NCBI GenBank assembly: GCA_024275935.1
Contig: JAJRYF010000082.1
Span: 1-64,000, forward strand
Reading direction: 5' to 3'
Source: Gammaproteobacteria bacterium
GTDB lineage: Bacteria; Pseudomonadota; Gammaproteobacteria; Xanthomonadales; SZUA-36
Length of the DNA stretch: 64,000 bases
Shown here: positions 42,756 to 51,792 of the stretch, piece by piece
Layout of the letters: each line of letters begins with the position of its first letter
How positions within the stretch are numbered: position 1 is the first letter of the stretch
Notes under the pieces: generated by a model
Databases searched by the model: none
Told to the model about the DNA's origin: nothing
The model's input: only the letters and a program-made list of their open reading frames with translations
Translations under genes and position numbers: made by a program

Positions 42756-43769
42756 TTATTTTTCCATCTGGTAGGGGTAAATAACCGACCAGTCGCGGGC
42801 CATATCAACAATAACCCAGCCATGTTCGGTAGCCTCATCAAGGCCTCGGCTTAAGCCGCCAATAGACGAGTCACGGTCATAGGCCCATTCCCGCTCGGCA
42901 TCGGTGTGGTGCACGAATAATCCCAGCCTTGGACCATCACCAGCAGTGGTCCACTCAAGCATTTCAAAATCTCCATCTGAATTACCAAAAGCCAATATCG
43001 GGCGCTGCCCAATAAAGCGATTTATAGCCAGAGGCTTGGTATCTTTGTCATCAATAAAGTGAATTTCAGGCAAGCGTAAAATCACCGGCTTACCATCTCG
43101 TATCTCATAGCGGGTTTCCATACTGCTACCCACAACCTGATCTGGGGGTATACCATAAACCGCTTCAGTCCAAGGACGCATAAACTCAACTCCGCCACCA
43201 GATACTATAAATACTTTGAACTCGTTGGCGCGTAAATAATCGAGTAATTCAAGCATGGGTTGATACACCATACTGTTATACGCCATGCCTGTTGTTGGGT
43301 GGCGGGCGGTAGCCATCCAGTCTTCAACAATGGTAGCAAACTCGGTAACTGTAACCCCCCCGTGCGCCGCCATAGCCAGCTTAATCAGGCCATGTTCGCC
43401 ACTGGCGTGGAGAGCGTCCATATCGTTTTCCAGTACTGCACGATATGGTTGGGTGGTCGCCCATTCAGGGTTTGCAGGCGCCAACGCTTTGATGCGGTCG
43501 AGAATAAAAAATAGCTGAAAGTAAGCTGGTTGTTCAGCCCACAAAGTACCATCATTATCGAAGGTAGCTATACGCTTACTAACCGGGACGAAATCAGAAC
43601 TATCTGGATCACTGATGCGACTCACAAATGCCATAATCTGATTTTTAGATGTACCTGCATTCCACGAAGGCAAAGGGTCCGCTACTATCTGGGGTTTCAC
43701 CTGGCTGGCACAGGCGCCTAATAATAGCACCAGCATTATTGTAATTAGTTTCAATGTAAAAGTTTTCAT
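42756..43769 (-). CDS. HAD-superfamily phosphatase lipoprotein within the MoxR operon
   Basis: A 337-residue protein with lipobox LLGAC (Cys20) and a HAD core. Motif I is TFDNDGTLW (nucleophile Asp71, Asp73), motif II falls in VFIVSGGGVEF (Ser), and motif IV in AFGNSDGDFEML (acidic pair). The large cap between motifs I and II contains NGA-like helices. This is the phosphoserine-phosphatase-like group, often annotated as haloacid-dehalogenase-like hydrolase. It is exported, so the substrate would be periplasmic. Lying between MoxR (13 bases) and DUF58 (13 bases) it is certainly cotranscribed with the Bat genes, which is not the classic order. Confidence 0.85.
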   Translation of the reverse strand: MKTFTLKLITIMLVLLLGACASQVKPQIVADPLPSWNAGTSKNQIMAFVSRISDPDSSDFVPVSKRIATFDNDGTLWAEQPAYFQLFFILDRIKALAPANPEWATTQPYRAVLENDMDALHASGEHGLIKLAMAAHGGVTVTEFATIVEDWMATARHPTTGMAYNSMVYQPMLELLDYLRANEFKVFIVSGGGVEFMRPWTEAVYGIPPDQVVGSSMETRYEIRDGKPVILRLPEIHFIDDKDTKPLAINRFIGQRPILAFGNSDGDFEMLEWTTAGDGPRLGLFVHHTDAEREWAYDRDSSIGGLSRGLDEATEHGWVIVDMARDWSVIYPYQMEK

Positions 43770-43782
43770 ATCAATCCCCAGT

Positions 43783-44751
43783 TTAGGCCACAGCCACTAA
43801 TTTCAGAATTTCATCAATAACATCGTTACTCGAAACCCCATCAGCATTAGCATCATAGCTAAGTGCAATTCGATGCCGCAGCACACCATGTACCACTGCA
43901 CGGACATCATCGGGTAATACATGCTCACGCTGATTTAACCAGGCATGCACTCGCGCACATTTATCCAGGCCAATAGCACCTCGTGGGCTGGCTCCTAGTT
44001 GTATCCAACTAGCCAGTTGCGAGCTGTATTTTTCTGGATTACGGGTGGCAAACACCAAATCAACAATATAATTCTCTATAATCTCTGAGACCTGAATTTG
44101 ATTGATTTCCTCTCGGGCGGCAAACACCACCTGTTGAGAAATTGCCTCAACTTCGCTACTTGTGCCAGCTTTGCCTTCTTCGCCTCTTACCAAGCGGATA
44201 ACATCGCGCTCTGCCTCTTTAGTGCCATATTCAATATACACATGCAGTAAAAACCGATCCATTTGTGCTTCGGGCAAAGGGTAGGTGCCTTCCTGTTCAA
44301 TCGGGTTTTGAGTCGCCATTACTATAAACAGTTCCGGCATTTTATGAGTAGTACCAGCAACCGTTACCTGCCGTTCTTCCATAGCCTCCAGCAAGGCGGC
44401 CTGGACCTTGGCCGGAGCACGGTTGATTTCATCGGCCAAGACTATATTGGCGAAAATAGGACCCGCTTCAAAACGAAAGGTAGGCTGGCCAGCTTCTGTA
44501 TATAGCACTTCACTACCAGTGATATCTGCTGGCAACAGGTCGGGGGTGAACTGGATACGGCTAAATTCTGCATCCATATTATTTGCCAAGGCCTTAACCG
44601 CGCGGGTTTTTGCTAGGCCCGGCAAACCTTCCATAAGGATATTGCCGTTGGCCAGTAAACCGATTAGAAGCTGTTGAATAACATCTTCCTGACCAATAAT
44701 AGTTTCGCTCATCCGTGACTGAAGTTTGCGAATAGATTCCAGTGTGTTCAT
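43783..44751 (-). CDS. MoxR-family AAA+ ATPase
   Basis: A 322-residue AAA+ ATPase. Walker A is EGLPGLAKT (about residues 41-49), Walker B ADEINRAPAK (about 100), sensor 1 MATQNPIEQEGTYPLPEAQM and the arginine-bearing helix DRFLLHVY follow. The C-terminal lid contains SPRGAIGL. MoxR ATPases act as chaperones for VWA-domain proteins, matching the batA/batB genes downstream. ATG 44751 has GGAG 5-8 bases upstream; an earlier in-frame ATG at 44796 would extend into the promoter region. It is the first gene of the operon running left to about 35.0 kb. Confidence 0.93.
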   Translation of the reverse strand: MNTLESIRKLQSRMSETIIGQEDVIQQLLIGLLANGNILMEGLPGLAKTRAVKALANNMDAEFSRIQFTPDLLPADITGSEVLYTEAGQPTFRFEAGPIFANIVLADEINRAPAKVQAALLEAMEERQVTVAGTTHKMPELFIVMATQNPIEQEGTYPLPEAQMDRFLLHVYIEYGTKEAERDVIRLVRGEEGKAGTSSEVEAISQQVVFAAREEINQIQVSEIIENYIVDLVFATRNPEKYSSQLASWIQLGASPRGAIGLDKCARVHAWLNQREHVLPDDVRAVVHGVLRHRIALSYDANADGVSSNDVIDEILKLVAVA

Positions 44752-44847
44752 AGTTACTCCAAGTGCATAGCAAACGCCAGCTTTGGTGGGTTGCACCAGG
44801 AGCTTACCTCTTTTATGCGCTCAAGCTTTCGATAAACGAAGGCTTTT

Positions 44848-44884
44848 AAAAAAATGCCAGATACCCAAAAATTGAGTATCTGGC
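44848..44884 (-). terminator. rho-independent terminator of the arylsulfatase gene
   Basis: On the minus strand a perfect 10-bp stem TGCCAGATAC / GTATCTGGCA with a 10-base loop is followed by seven T and A-rich bases. It lies 25 bases after the arylsulfatase stop and separates it from the MoxR operon. Confidence 0.9.
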
Positions 44885-44908
44885 AGCTTATCTATAACAG
44901 TAAGCTAG

Positions 44909-46444
44909 CTAGTTTACTGCGGGCTTCTGTAACGATTCAAGCACCCGATCCAGATTGAAAGAACCAGGCTTCTGACGCGGTGGATACTTTTTAAATGTTT
45001 CAATAAACTTTGCAACATAGGCAGCAGCGGGGCTTACCATATATATTCTTTCCATTCGCCAGAGGTCATAGCCAAAAGATTCGTGTTCGGCCCGCTCAAA
45101 CGGGTCGCGACGCAGGTTGAAAAGTTTGGGTAAGCGTAAAGTAACCAGTGGTTCTTGCCAAACATCAAAACCCTCGGCGCGTTGCTCGGTAAACAGCATT
45201 TTCCAGTCGTTAAAACGGAGCGCTGAAAGCCCACCATCATCGGTAAAGTAAAACATCTCTTCCCGAGGGCCTTTAGCTTCTTTACCCGTTAGATAAGGCA
45301 GAAAGTTATAGCCATCAAGGTGTACATTAAATTTCTTGCCATTGGCACTATGGCCTTTGAGTAGTTTGGCTTTAACATTGCTATCACCAGCTACAGCCAG
45401 AAGAGTCGGCAACCAATCTTCTTGAGAAATAATCTCATTAGATACTTGCCCAGGTTTGATTTTACCCGGCCAGCGCACCATCATGGGCACTCTAAAACCA
45501 CCCTCATAGGTAGTGTTTTTCTCACCCCGGAAAGGCAGCATACCGCCATCAGGCCAGCTCATAAGCTCGGCACCATTATCGGTTGAATACATGACAATAG
45601 TATTATCGGCAATTCCCAGCTGATCCAACTTATCAAGCATTTCACCAATCATACCATCGTGTTCAACCATACCATCACCATAGATTCCCTGGCCACTAAT
45701 GTTTACTGATGCTGGCTTGAGGTGAGTAAAGATATGCATACGGGTTGTGTTATACCAGAGAAAGAATGGCTTATTGGCCTTATGCGCCCGCTCCATGAAA
45801 TCCAGTGCTCGGGAAGTAACTTCCTCATCCACAGTTTCCATGCGTTTTTTAGTTAACGGCCCGGTATCTTCAATTTTGCCATCAGCCGTGCTACTTATAA
45901 CCCCACGAGGGCCGTATTTCTTCTTGAACTCCGCACTCTTTGGATAATCTGGAGATTCAGGCTCTTCTTCGGCATTTAGATGATACAAGTTGCCATAAAA
46001 TTCATCGAAACCATGATTGGTTGGTAGCATGGAGTCCAGATCGCCAAGGTGATTCTTGCCAAACTGCCCGGTCATGTACCCCATCGGTTTTAGTAGTTCA
46101 GCGATGGTTGGATCTTCTGGTTGTAAGCCTTCAGGTGCGCCCGGCAAACCAACTTTTAGCAAACCGGTACGAAAGGGGCTCTGTCCAGTTATGAAGGCAG
46201 CCCGACCGGCAGTACAGCTATTTTGACCATAGGCATCGGTAAACAGTACGCCCTCATTGGCAATCCGGTCTATATTAGGGGTTTTATAACCCATCATGCC
46301 ACGGTTATATGCACTGATATTGAACCAGCCTATATCATCTCCCCACATTACCAAAATATTAGGTTTATCGGTCTTGGCATAAACATTGGCAATGCTGAAG
46401 CTAAAAGCCGTCAGCACACTTAATAAATAAACTCTTTTTCTCAT
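44909..46444 (-). CDS. secreted arylsulfatase (formylglycine type)
   Basis: A 511-residue sulfatase exported by an N-terminal signal peptide (cleavage after NVYAK). The active-site motif CTAGR (Cys77-Arg81, in QNSCTAGRAAFITGQSPFR) fits C-x-A/P-x-R, so Cys77 should be converted to formylglycine by an FGE or anSME enzyme, which is not in this window. Metal ligands are Asp36/Asp37 in MWGDDIGW and the later YSTDNGAE. It cleaves sulfate esters, probably of algal polysaccharides or other aryl/alkyl sulfates; substrate unresolved. It diverges from a LysR gene, a likely regulator. Confidence 0.92.
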   Translation of the reverse strand: MRKRVYLLSVLTAFSFSIANVYAKTDKPNILVMWGDDIGWFNISAYNRGMMGYKTPNIDRIANEGVLFTDAYGQNSCTAGRAAFITGQSPFRTGLLKVGLPGAPEGLQPEDPTIAELLKPMGYMTGQFGKNHLGDLDSMLPTNHGFDEFYGNLYHLNAEEEPESPDYPKSAEFKKKYGPRGVISSTADGKIEDTGPLTKKRMETVDEEVTSRALDFMERAHKANKPFFLWYNTTRMHIFTHLKPASVNISGQGIYGDGMVEHDGMIGEMLDKLDQLGIADNTIVMYSTDNGAELMSWPDGGMLPFRGEKNTTYEGGFRVPMMVRWPGKIKPGQVSNEIISQEDWLPTLLAVAGDSNVKAKLLKGHSANGKKFNVHLDGYNFLPYLTGKEAKGPREEMFYFTDDGGLSALRFNDWKMLFTEQRAEGFDVWQEPLVTLRLPKLFNLRRDPFERAEHESFGYDLWRMERIYMVSPAAAYVAKFIETFKKYPPRQKPGSFNLDRVLESLQKPAVN

Positions 46445-46522
46445 GTGAATCTCCTTTGGGTATCTTTAGATATGATTATTGTATTATCGGAATAGTATAA
46501 ACCAAACCAAATTATATATATA

Positions 46523-46550
46523 ATGCATTATTATCATCATATAAATGCAT
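46523..46550. promoter_or_regulatory. paired ATGCAT boxes in the arylsulfatase/LysR divergent promoter
   Basis: Two identical palindromic ATGCAT hexamers at 46523-46528 and 46545-46550 are 22 bases apart, two helical turns, on the same face. They sit just upstream of the LysR start codon (46558) in an AT-rich stretch. LysR-type activators bind such T-x11-A-related palindromes in divergent promoters. A candidate site for control of both genes. Confidence 0.4.
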
Positions 46551-46557
46551 CTTAGTT

Positions 46558-47523
46558 ATGTTAAATACCCGCCAACTGCGTTATGTACAGGGCCTTGCCG
46601 AACACCGTAACTTTGCCAGAGCGGCGAAAACCATGGGTATAAGCCAACCAGCTTTATCCAGAAGCATCCAGAAACTGGAAGAAAACTTGGGTGTGAAGCT
46701 ATTTGAAAGAAATAAAAAGGGCGCTTTTCTGACCGAAGCCGGGCAAATAGTCCTCAAGCATGCACGCCTGATCACTGGCTCTACTACAGCCATGAAGAAC
46801 GAGCTCGACCGCTACCATGGATTAATGTTTGGTTCGCTTAATATTGGCACAGGTTCATATGCTGGCACCGCACTTTTGCCCCGAGCAATTGCCCAGTTCA
46901 ACCAACTCTACCCGGACATATATATTAGCGCTACCATCATCGACTGGATTGATTTAACTGATAAAATAATGCTCAATGATCTTGACTTTGTGGTAATGGA
47001 ATCCTCTGAGGTAGAAAGATCTTCAAATATAGAGTTTATTGAACTTAACCGTCAGCAAGTCTACTTTTATGCTCGTGTGGAGCACCCCTTATTCAAACAA
47101 AAAAACCTGAGCATACTAGATTTGGTTGATTACCCATTCATGATGCCAGTTATGCCACAGCGGGTTAAAGGCTTGTTTACGAAATTGTTTAATAAAGACC
47201 CAGACGGGCGCTCCCCCGACTTAAGTCTTAAGCGAATATTTGTTGGAGACCAAACGGTGATAAAACAAACCATTGCGCGCAGCAATGCAATAGGCGTAGG
47301 AACCGTAGGGATGCTGGAAGCTGAAATGGATCAGTCCATACTAAAAATCTTACCGTTTTTTATCCCCAAAATGACTATGCATGCCGATATTATCCGAAGA
47401 AAAGGCTTATCGGCCTCACCTGCTGCCACTGCTTTTATCGATATTTTGCATGAAATTGATGCCGATCAGTTACGCTCAACGAATGAGTTCCTGCGCACCG
47501 TTGATTTCCAAGTATTGAAATAG
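46558..47523 (+). CDS. LysR-family transcriptional regulator
   Basis: A 321-residue regulator. Residues 1-60 contain the LysR winged helix: LNTRQLRYVQGLAEHRNFAR, ISQPALSRSIQKLEENLGV, LFERNKKGAFLTEAG. The substrate-binding periplasmic-binding-protein-like domain follows from about residue 90. LysR regulators act as tetramers with a small-molecule coinducer, here plausibly a sulfated or desulfated product since the gene diverges from an arylsulfatase. The distance between the two start codons is about 113 bases. Confidence 0.92.
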   Translation: MLNTRQLRYVQGLAEHRNFARAAKTMGISQPALSRSIQKLEENLGVKLFERNKKGAFLTEAGQIVLKHARLITGSTTAMKNELDRYHGLMFGSLNIGTGSYAGTALLPRAIAQFNQLYPDIYISATIIDWIDLTDKIMLNDLDFVVMESSEVERSSNIEFIELNRQQVYFYARVEHPLFKQKNLSILDLVDYPFMMPVMPQRVKGLFTKLFNKDPDGRSPDLSLKRIFVGDQTVIKQTIARSNAIGVGTVGMLEAEMDQSILKILPFFIPKMTMHADIIRRKGLSASPAATAFIDILHEIDADQLRSTNEFLRTVDFQVLK

Positions 47524-47640
47524 CAAATTTAGTTTTAATCAAGATAGAATGCTACATGCAGTTAGATACCTTGTATAATACTTCTTAGACCCTATCAAAC
47601 AAATTTAATGTCAAATTTAATGCAGCCAAAGAGAACACTC

Positions 47641-48321
47641 ATGTATAAAGCCACCATTATTTTTTTAACCGTATTGCTCGCATCCGCTTGTAGTGAGAAC
47701 AAAACTACATCTGTAGAGCCAGCCGTAGTTGAACCTAGCGTTGTAGCAACAAGTGTTGAGACCGTTGCTGCTGAGCCAGTTGCCATTGTTGAAACAATAG
47801 TGGCAGAAACAACCCCTGAGTCTGATAAACCAGCTATCTCAGCCACCCAGGTAGTTCTGTTAACAGCCATTGTAGAGGCTATTAATCATGAAACCCGTGA
47901 AGTAAGCCTGCGTGGCCCTGAGGGCAATACTGTAGATATAGTTGCCAGCGAAGATGTCCGCAATCTTGATCAGGTTAGCGTTGGCGACAGCTTGAATGTT
48001 GAATATGTACAGAGCGTATCTATTGAAGTAGTTGCCGCAGTCGATGCCGAAGCCGGTCTTGCTGTTATCGCCACTGAAGCCCTTAGCGATGAAGGCGAGA
48101 TGCCTGGTGTTGCGGCTCTAGAAGCGATTGTAATTAATGCTGTGGTTGAAGAAATCAACCTTGAAGAGAACACCTTCAAGCTTAGAGGCACAGATGGCGT
48201 AGTTACTGAATTTACTGCCCGCGATCCTGAGAATCTTAAAAAGGCTGCGGTTGGTGATCTGGTGGTTATAACTATGACTAAAGCTATAGCAATAACGGTA
48301 GAGCATAAAACTGAAGAATAG
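47641..48321 (+). CDS. lipoprotein with two tandem copies of a small beta domain
   Basis: A 226-residue lipoprotein (lipobox LASAC, signal of about 18 residues from ATG 47641) with a Val/Glu/Thr-rich linker, then a duplicated domain of about 60 residues. Copy 1 has AIVEAINHETREVSLRGPEG, then VSVGDSLNVEYV. Copy 2 has AVVEEINLEENTFKLRGTDG, then AAVGDLVVITMT. Both repeat the order A-V-V-E-x-I-N, L-R-G-x-x-G, and V-G-D-x-x-x-x, reminiscent of small OB-like beta barrels. Function is unknown. A tandem near-repeat of CAAATTTAATG lies at 47600-47622, upstream of the ribosome-binding site. Confidence 0.72.
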   Translation: MYKATIIFLTVLLASACSENKTTSVEPAVVEPSVVATSVETVAAEPVAIVETIVAETTPESDKPAISATQVVLLTAIVEAINHETREVSLRGPEGNTVDIVASEDVRNLDQVSVGDSLNVEYVQSVSIEVVAAVDAEAGLAVIATEALSDEGEMPGVAALEAIVINAVVEEINLEENTFKLRGTDGVVTEFTARDPENLKKAAVGDLVVITMTKAIAITVEHKTEE

Positions 48322-48398
48322 TTTGGCTTAAACCCTACTCCTTACATTGACGATATAAGCGGATGTTATCCGCAACTGCCAAAACACTGGAATTAACT

Positions 48399-49223
48399 AT
48401 GAATATAAAAGCAAGCTTAATACTCCTTCTGATTACAGTCAGCGGCAATCTATATGCTGGGGATTATGAATATCACCCACAGCTTTCTGACAACTTTACT
48501 GTCTCCATGGGCGCCTTCCAGTCAGACCAGAGCTTCAGAATTGGTGCCGACGTTAACGCTGGGGCGAATATAGACTTTGGGCAGCGACTGGGAGTGGATG
48601 AAAGCGCCACACTATTCAACACCCAGATGCTTTGGAAATTTGGTACACAACGCAAATGGTATTTAGGCGGCCAATACTTCAGCTCCAACTCTAGGGGCGA
48701 GAGAACCCTTACTGAAGATGTACAGTGGCAAGACATTACCTTTCGTGAAGGTAGCAGCGTGAAGAGTGGCATCAGAATGGCGATTAGTCGAGTATTTCTG
48801 GGCAGGTCGTTCTATAAGGATGAGCGTTCAGATTTCGGCGCCGGGCTTGGTCTGCATATTTTCTCCATTACCGCTTCTATTAAAGGAAGTATCATTCTTG
48901 ATGACGGCACTGAAAAATTTGAGGATAGACGAGTATCGGCCACCGCCCCACTCCCTAACCTAGGCATTTGGTATAAATTCTCACCCGCAAAGAACTGGCT
49001 TATACATACTCGCGCAGATTGGATCAGTGCGAACATCGATGAGTATGATGGAACCTTCTGGAATGCCATCATCGGCATAAATTATCAAGCCTTCAGAAAT
49101 GTAGGCTTTGATCTAAGCTACCAATATTTTACCCTTGATTTGGGTGTCGATAAACCCAACTGGAGGGGCGCTGCTGACCTCAGTTATACAGGCCCGATGC
49201 TATCTGTTACTGGTAATTGGTAG
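48399..49223 (+). CDS. putative outer-membrane beta-barrel protein
   Basis: A 274-residue exported protein starting at ATG 48399, selected since it opens a signal peptide (about residues 1-19, cleavage near LYAGD). The mature part is a string of amphipathic beta strands (FTVSMGAFQSDQSFRIGADV, KWYLGGQYFSSNS, DLSYQYFTLDLGVD) with GPMLSVTGNW at the end, a Trp-terminated strand. No family was recognised. It lies between the duplicated-domain lipoprotein and the DUF481 gene on the same strand, so the three may be one envelope-related group. Confidence 0.7.
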   Translation: MNIKASLILLLITVSGNLYAGDYEYHPQLSDNFTVSMGAFQSDQSFRIGADVNAGANIDFGQRLGVDESATLFNTQMLWKFGTQRKWYLGGQYFSSNSRGERTLTEDVQWQDITFREGSSVKSGIRMAISRVFLGRSFYKDERSDFGAGLGLHIFSITASIKGSIILDDGTEKFEDRRVSATAPLPNLGIWYKFSPAKNWLIHTRADWISANIDEYDGTFWNAIIGINYQAFRNVGFDLSYQYFTLDLGVDKPNWRGAADLSYTGPMLSVTGNW

Positions 49224-49293
49224 TAGGGAGCTAGCGGCACCCGCGAGGTGTATGCAGTATTAATCCAGAGCTAGGTGACCTGTGAGATTTTTT

Positions 49294-50322
49294 ATGTTTA
49301 TCAAGCGCTTGCACATCATTATATGCCTGCTAGCCGTACTCATGAGCGCAGAAGTGATGGCGGCAAAAACAGATATAATCTATCTGAAAAATGGTGACCG
49401 CATCACCGGTGAAATCAAGTCCCTGACCCGGGGCAAGCTGGAACTCAGCACCGACCATATGGATACGGTGTCTATTGAGTGGGACGACATTCAGGAAATT
49501 GTCAGCAAGACCGGCCAAGTAGTCGAAAAACTGGATGGCGATCGACTCTATGGCCCCCTGATAAAGCCTGAAAATGCCGATATTTTAGTGGTAGATACTA
49601 GCGCAGGAAAAGTCAGCGTCCACACCGACGATATCAGCTTCATGTACCCTGTTGGCACTAGTTTTTGGGATCGCCTGGATCTCACCGCCAGCCTTGGCTT
49701 TAACTGGGACAAAGGTAGTAATGTTGGTAAATACAGCCTAGGTCTGAACTCTACTCTATGGCACACCGAAACCATCACTCGGGCCTCTTTTAGCACCGAG
49801 GTTACCACCCAGGATTCTGCTACAACCACAACTCGCTCACTGTTTGATGCCAACCATATCAAGTTTACCAAGCGCAACAACTTCATCATTTACTACGGCA
49901 ATATTGAGCAGAATGATGAATTGGGTGTAGACTTCCGCGCCCTAGTCGGCGCTGGCTATGGCTGGGTTCCAATACGGACCCAAAACAACTGGTTCTCAAT
50001 CTCGGCAGGTCTTGGCGTCAATAGGGAGATACCCAGTAATGGCGAAGCTGAGACCAATCTTGAGGCTTCAGGGGCGTTAGTCTACGATTATTATACTTAC
50101 TCATCCCCAGAGCGCTCCTTCCGGACCGGGCTAACACTGTACCCCAGCATTACCGATTTTGGTCGCTGGCGAGCTACCTTCTCGAACGATTTCCGAGTTG
50201 AACTCTATAAAGATCTATTCTGGAAATTAAGCCTTTATGCCACCTATGACAGCGCCCCGATCTCGATCGATGGCGCAAGCAGCGACTACGGAATCACCTC
50301 AGCTATTGCTTATAAGTTTTAG
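49294..50322 (+). CDS. DUF481 outer-membrane protein (YdiY-like)
   Basis: A 342-residue exported protein. Signal peptide about residues 1-24 (cleavage after VMAAK). The mature N-terminus has IIYLKNGDRITGEIKSL and LSTDHMDTVSIEWDDIQEI, a small SH3-like domain typical of DUF481 proteins, then an outer-membrane barrel (LFWKLSLYATYDSAP) ending in TSAIAYKF with terminal Phe. YdiY in E. coli is a salt-stress-related barrel of this family. ATG 49294 is preferred over a GTG at 49282. Its last 20 bases overlap the convergent aminopeptidase gene. Confidence 0.85.
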   Translation: MFIKRLHIIICLLAVLMSAEVMAAKTDIIYLKNGDRITGEIKSLTRGKLELSTDHMDTVSIEWDDIQEIVSKTGQVVEKLDGDRLYGPLIKPENADILVVDTSAGKVSVHTDDISFMYPVGTSFWDRLDLTASLGFNWDKGSNVGKYSLGLNSTLWHTETITRASFSTEVTTQDSATTTTRSLFDANHIKFTKRNNFIIYYGNIEQNDELGVDFRALVGAGYGWVPIRTQNNWFSISAGLGVNREIPSNGEAETNLEASGALVYDYYTYSSPERSFRTGLTLYPSITDFGRWRATFSNDFRVELYKDLFWKLSLYATYDSAPISIDGASSDYGITSAIAYKF

Positions 50323-51712
50323 TTGAGTAGCGCTGACAAAGACTGGCAAAGGTGGCCCGCAACCCAAGCGCCTCACCGCCTTGCGGTCTACCTGGGCGGT
50401 CTTTATCATTCCAGGCATAGGTATCAATATGCACCCAGTCTGTATTCTCCGTCACAAACTGCTCAAGAAACAGCGCAGCAGTAATCGCCCCAGCTCCAGT
50501 CAGGCCGCTACTAATATTATTGAGATCAGCAATTTTACTATTTATGGCAGCAGCATAGGGTTGATATAAAGGCATAGGCCAGAGTGGGTCCTGAACCATA
50601 TCTCCGGCTGCATGAATAGCAGCTGATACTGCCGGGTTGTTGGAAAATAACGGCGGCAAATCCGGCCCCAGGGCTACTCTGGCAGCGCCGGTCAGGGTGG
50701 CAAAGTCTATAATTAAATCTGGTTCCATTTCACAGGCTTTTGCCAAGGCATCGGCTAACACCACCCTGCCTTCGGCATCAGTGTTGCCTATTTCGACCCT
50801 TAGACCCTTACGGGTTTTTATTACATCACCGGGCCGGTAGGCGTTAGCTGAAATAGAATTTTCCACTGCTGGTATCAGCAGCTCCAACCGTACCGGTAGC
50901 CCAGCCCCCATAACCAGTTCCGCTAATGCCAATGCGTGGGCCGCGCCACCCATATCCTTCTTCATCCACAACATTCCAGCGGCAGGTTTAATATCTAAGC
51001 CGCCCGTATCAAAACAAACACCCTTGCCCACCAACACTAGCTTTGGGTGATCGCTATCGCCCCAGGATATATGGATCAACCGTGGGGCCCTATCCGCAGC
51101 TGCCGCCCTACCTACTGCATGAATTGCCGGGTAGTTCTTATCCAGCAGGTGATCACCAACAATTACCCTAAAATCTGCCCCCATGGACTCCGCTAACTGC
51201 TCTGCCTCGGCCGACAAATGCGCGGGCCCCATGTCCTCCGTTGGGGTATTAACTAAATCCCGCACCCGGTCGCTAGCGGTTAGCAAGCGGGCCACCTCAG
51301 CCTGTAAGCTCGCTGGCAATGATAACCGTGGTCGATCTGCAGGCGCCTGTTTATAGTGGCTAAACTTATAGCCAGCCAAACCCCAACCAAGATACACATC
51401 CACATCAGCCGCTTCGCGTAACTGATAGTTTGCCGCTGGCAAGACCGCTGGCAAGTCTTGGAGTAAGCGAATACCCCCTTGCTCATGCTGGCCCAGTAGC
51501 ACCGAGGAAATCACCCCATTAGCAGCCGGAATAAGCAAATAACTGCCGGGCTTTGCTGTGAACTGCTGCTGCGCTACCCAGTTCTGAGTAAGCTGAGTTT
51601 GCTCTGCTAACCAATTGGCAAGGTTATCGGTTGATAACACAATAATTGGGATGATATTATTTTGGGCGACACTATCAAGATTAAAAAAAATGTCTGAATA
51701 TTTCTCTGACAT
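50303..51712 (-). CDS. leucyl aminopeptidase (M17 family)
   Basis: A 469-residue cytoplasmic aminopeptidase. Both M17 metal-site segments are present: VGKGVCFDTGGLDIKPAAGM and the signature NTDAEGRVVLADAL. The catalytic Lys falls in the first (GLDIKPA) and the arginine in the second (DAEGR). The last part TGAITAALFLEQF and WVHIDTYAWN is the usual C-terminal region. M17 enzymes remove N-terminal residues from peptides; some relatives act with regulatory DNA binding. The ATG at 51712 is used because residues upstream (to 51754) look unrelated. It is a single-copy M17 enzyme, shorter than E. coli PepA (503). Confidence 0.9.
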   Translation of the reverse strand: MSEKYSDIFFNLDSVAQNNIIPIIVLSTDNLANWLAEQTQLTQNWVAQQQFTAKPGSYLLIPAANGVISSVLLGQHEQGGIRLLQDLPAVLPAANYQLREAADVDVYLGWGLAGYKFSHYKQAPADRPRLSLPASLQAEVARLLTASDRVRDLVNTPTEDMGPAHLSAEAEQLAESMGADFRVIVGDHLLDKNYPAIHAVGRAAAADRAPRLIHISWGDSDHPKLVLVGKGVCFDTGGLDIKPAAGMLWMKKDMGGAAHALALAELVMGAGLPVRLELLIPAVENSISANAYRPGDVIKTRKGLRVEIGNTDAEGRVVLADALAKACEMEPDLIIDFATLTGAARVALGPDLPPLFSNNPAVSAAIHAAGDMVQDPLWPMPLYQPYAAAINSKIADLNNISSGLTGAGAITAALFLEQFVTENTDWVHIDTYAWNDKDRPGRPQGGEALGLRATFASLCQRYSTKTYKQ

Positions 51713-51792
51713 TGACCTTCCTGTAACTGCATAGAAAGACTGATTACACCACACTATTCCCTCGCAGGGTAGCCAATTATGCTACTATTTAG

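Noticed and set aside
47600-47622. Tandem CAAATTTAATG repeat as a regulator site
   Set aside because: Two copies 12 bases apart only, in AT-rich sequence next to the ribosome-binding site; could be chance, so only mentioned under the gene.
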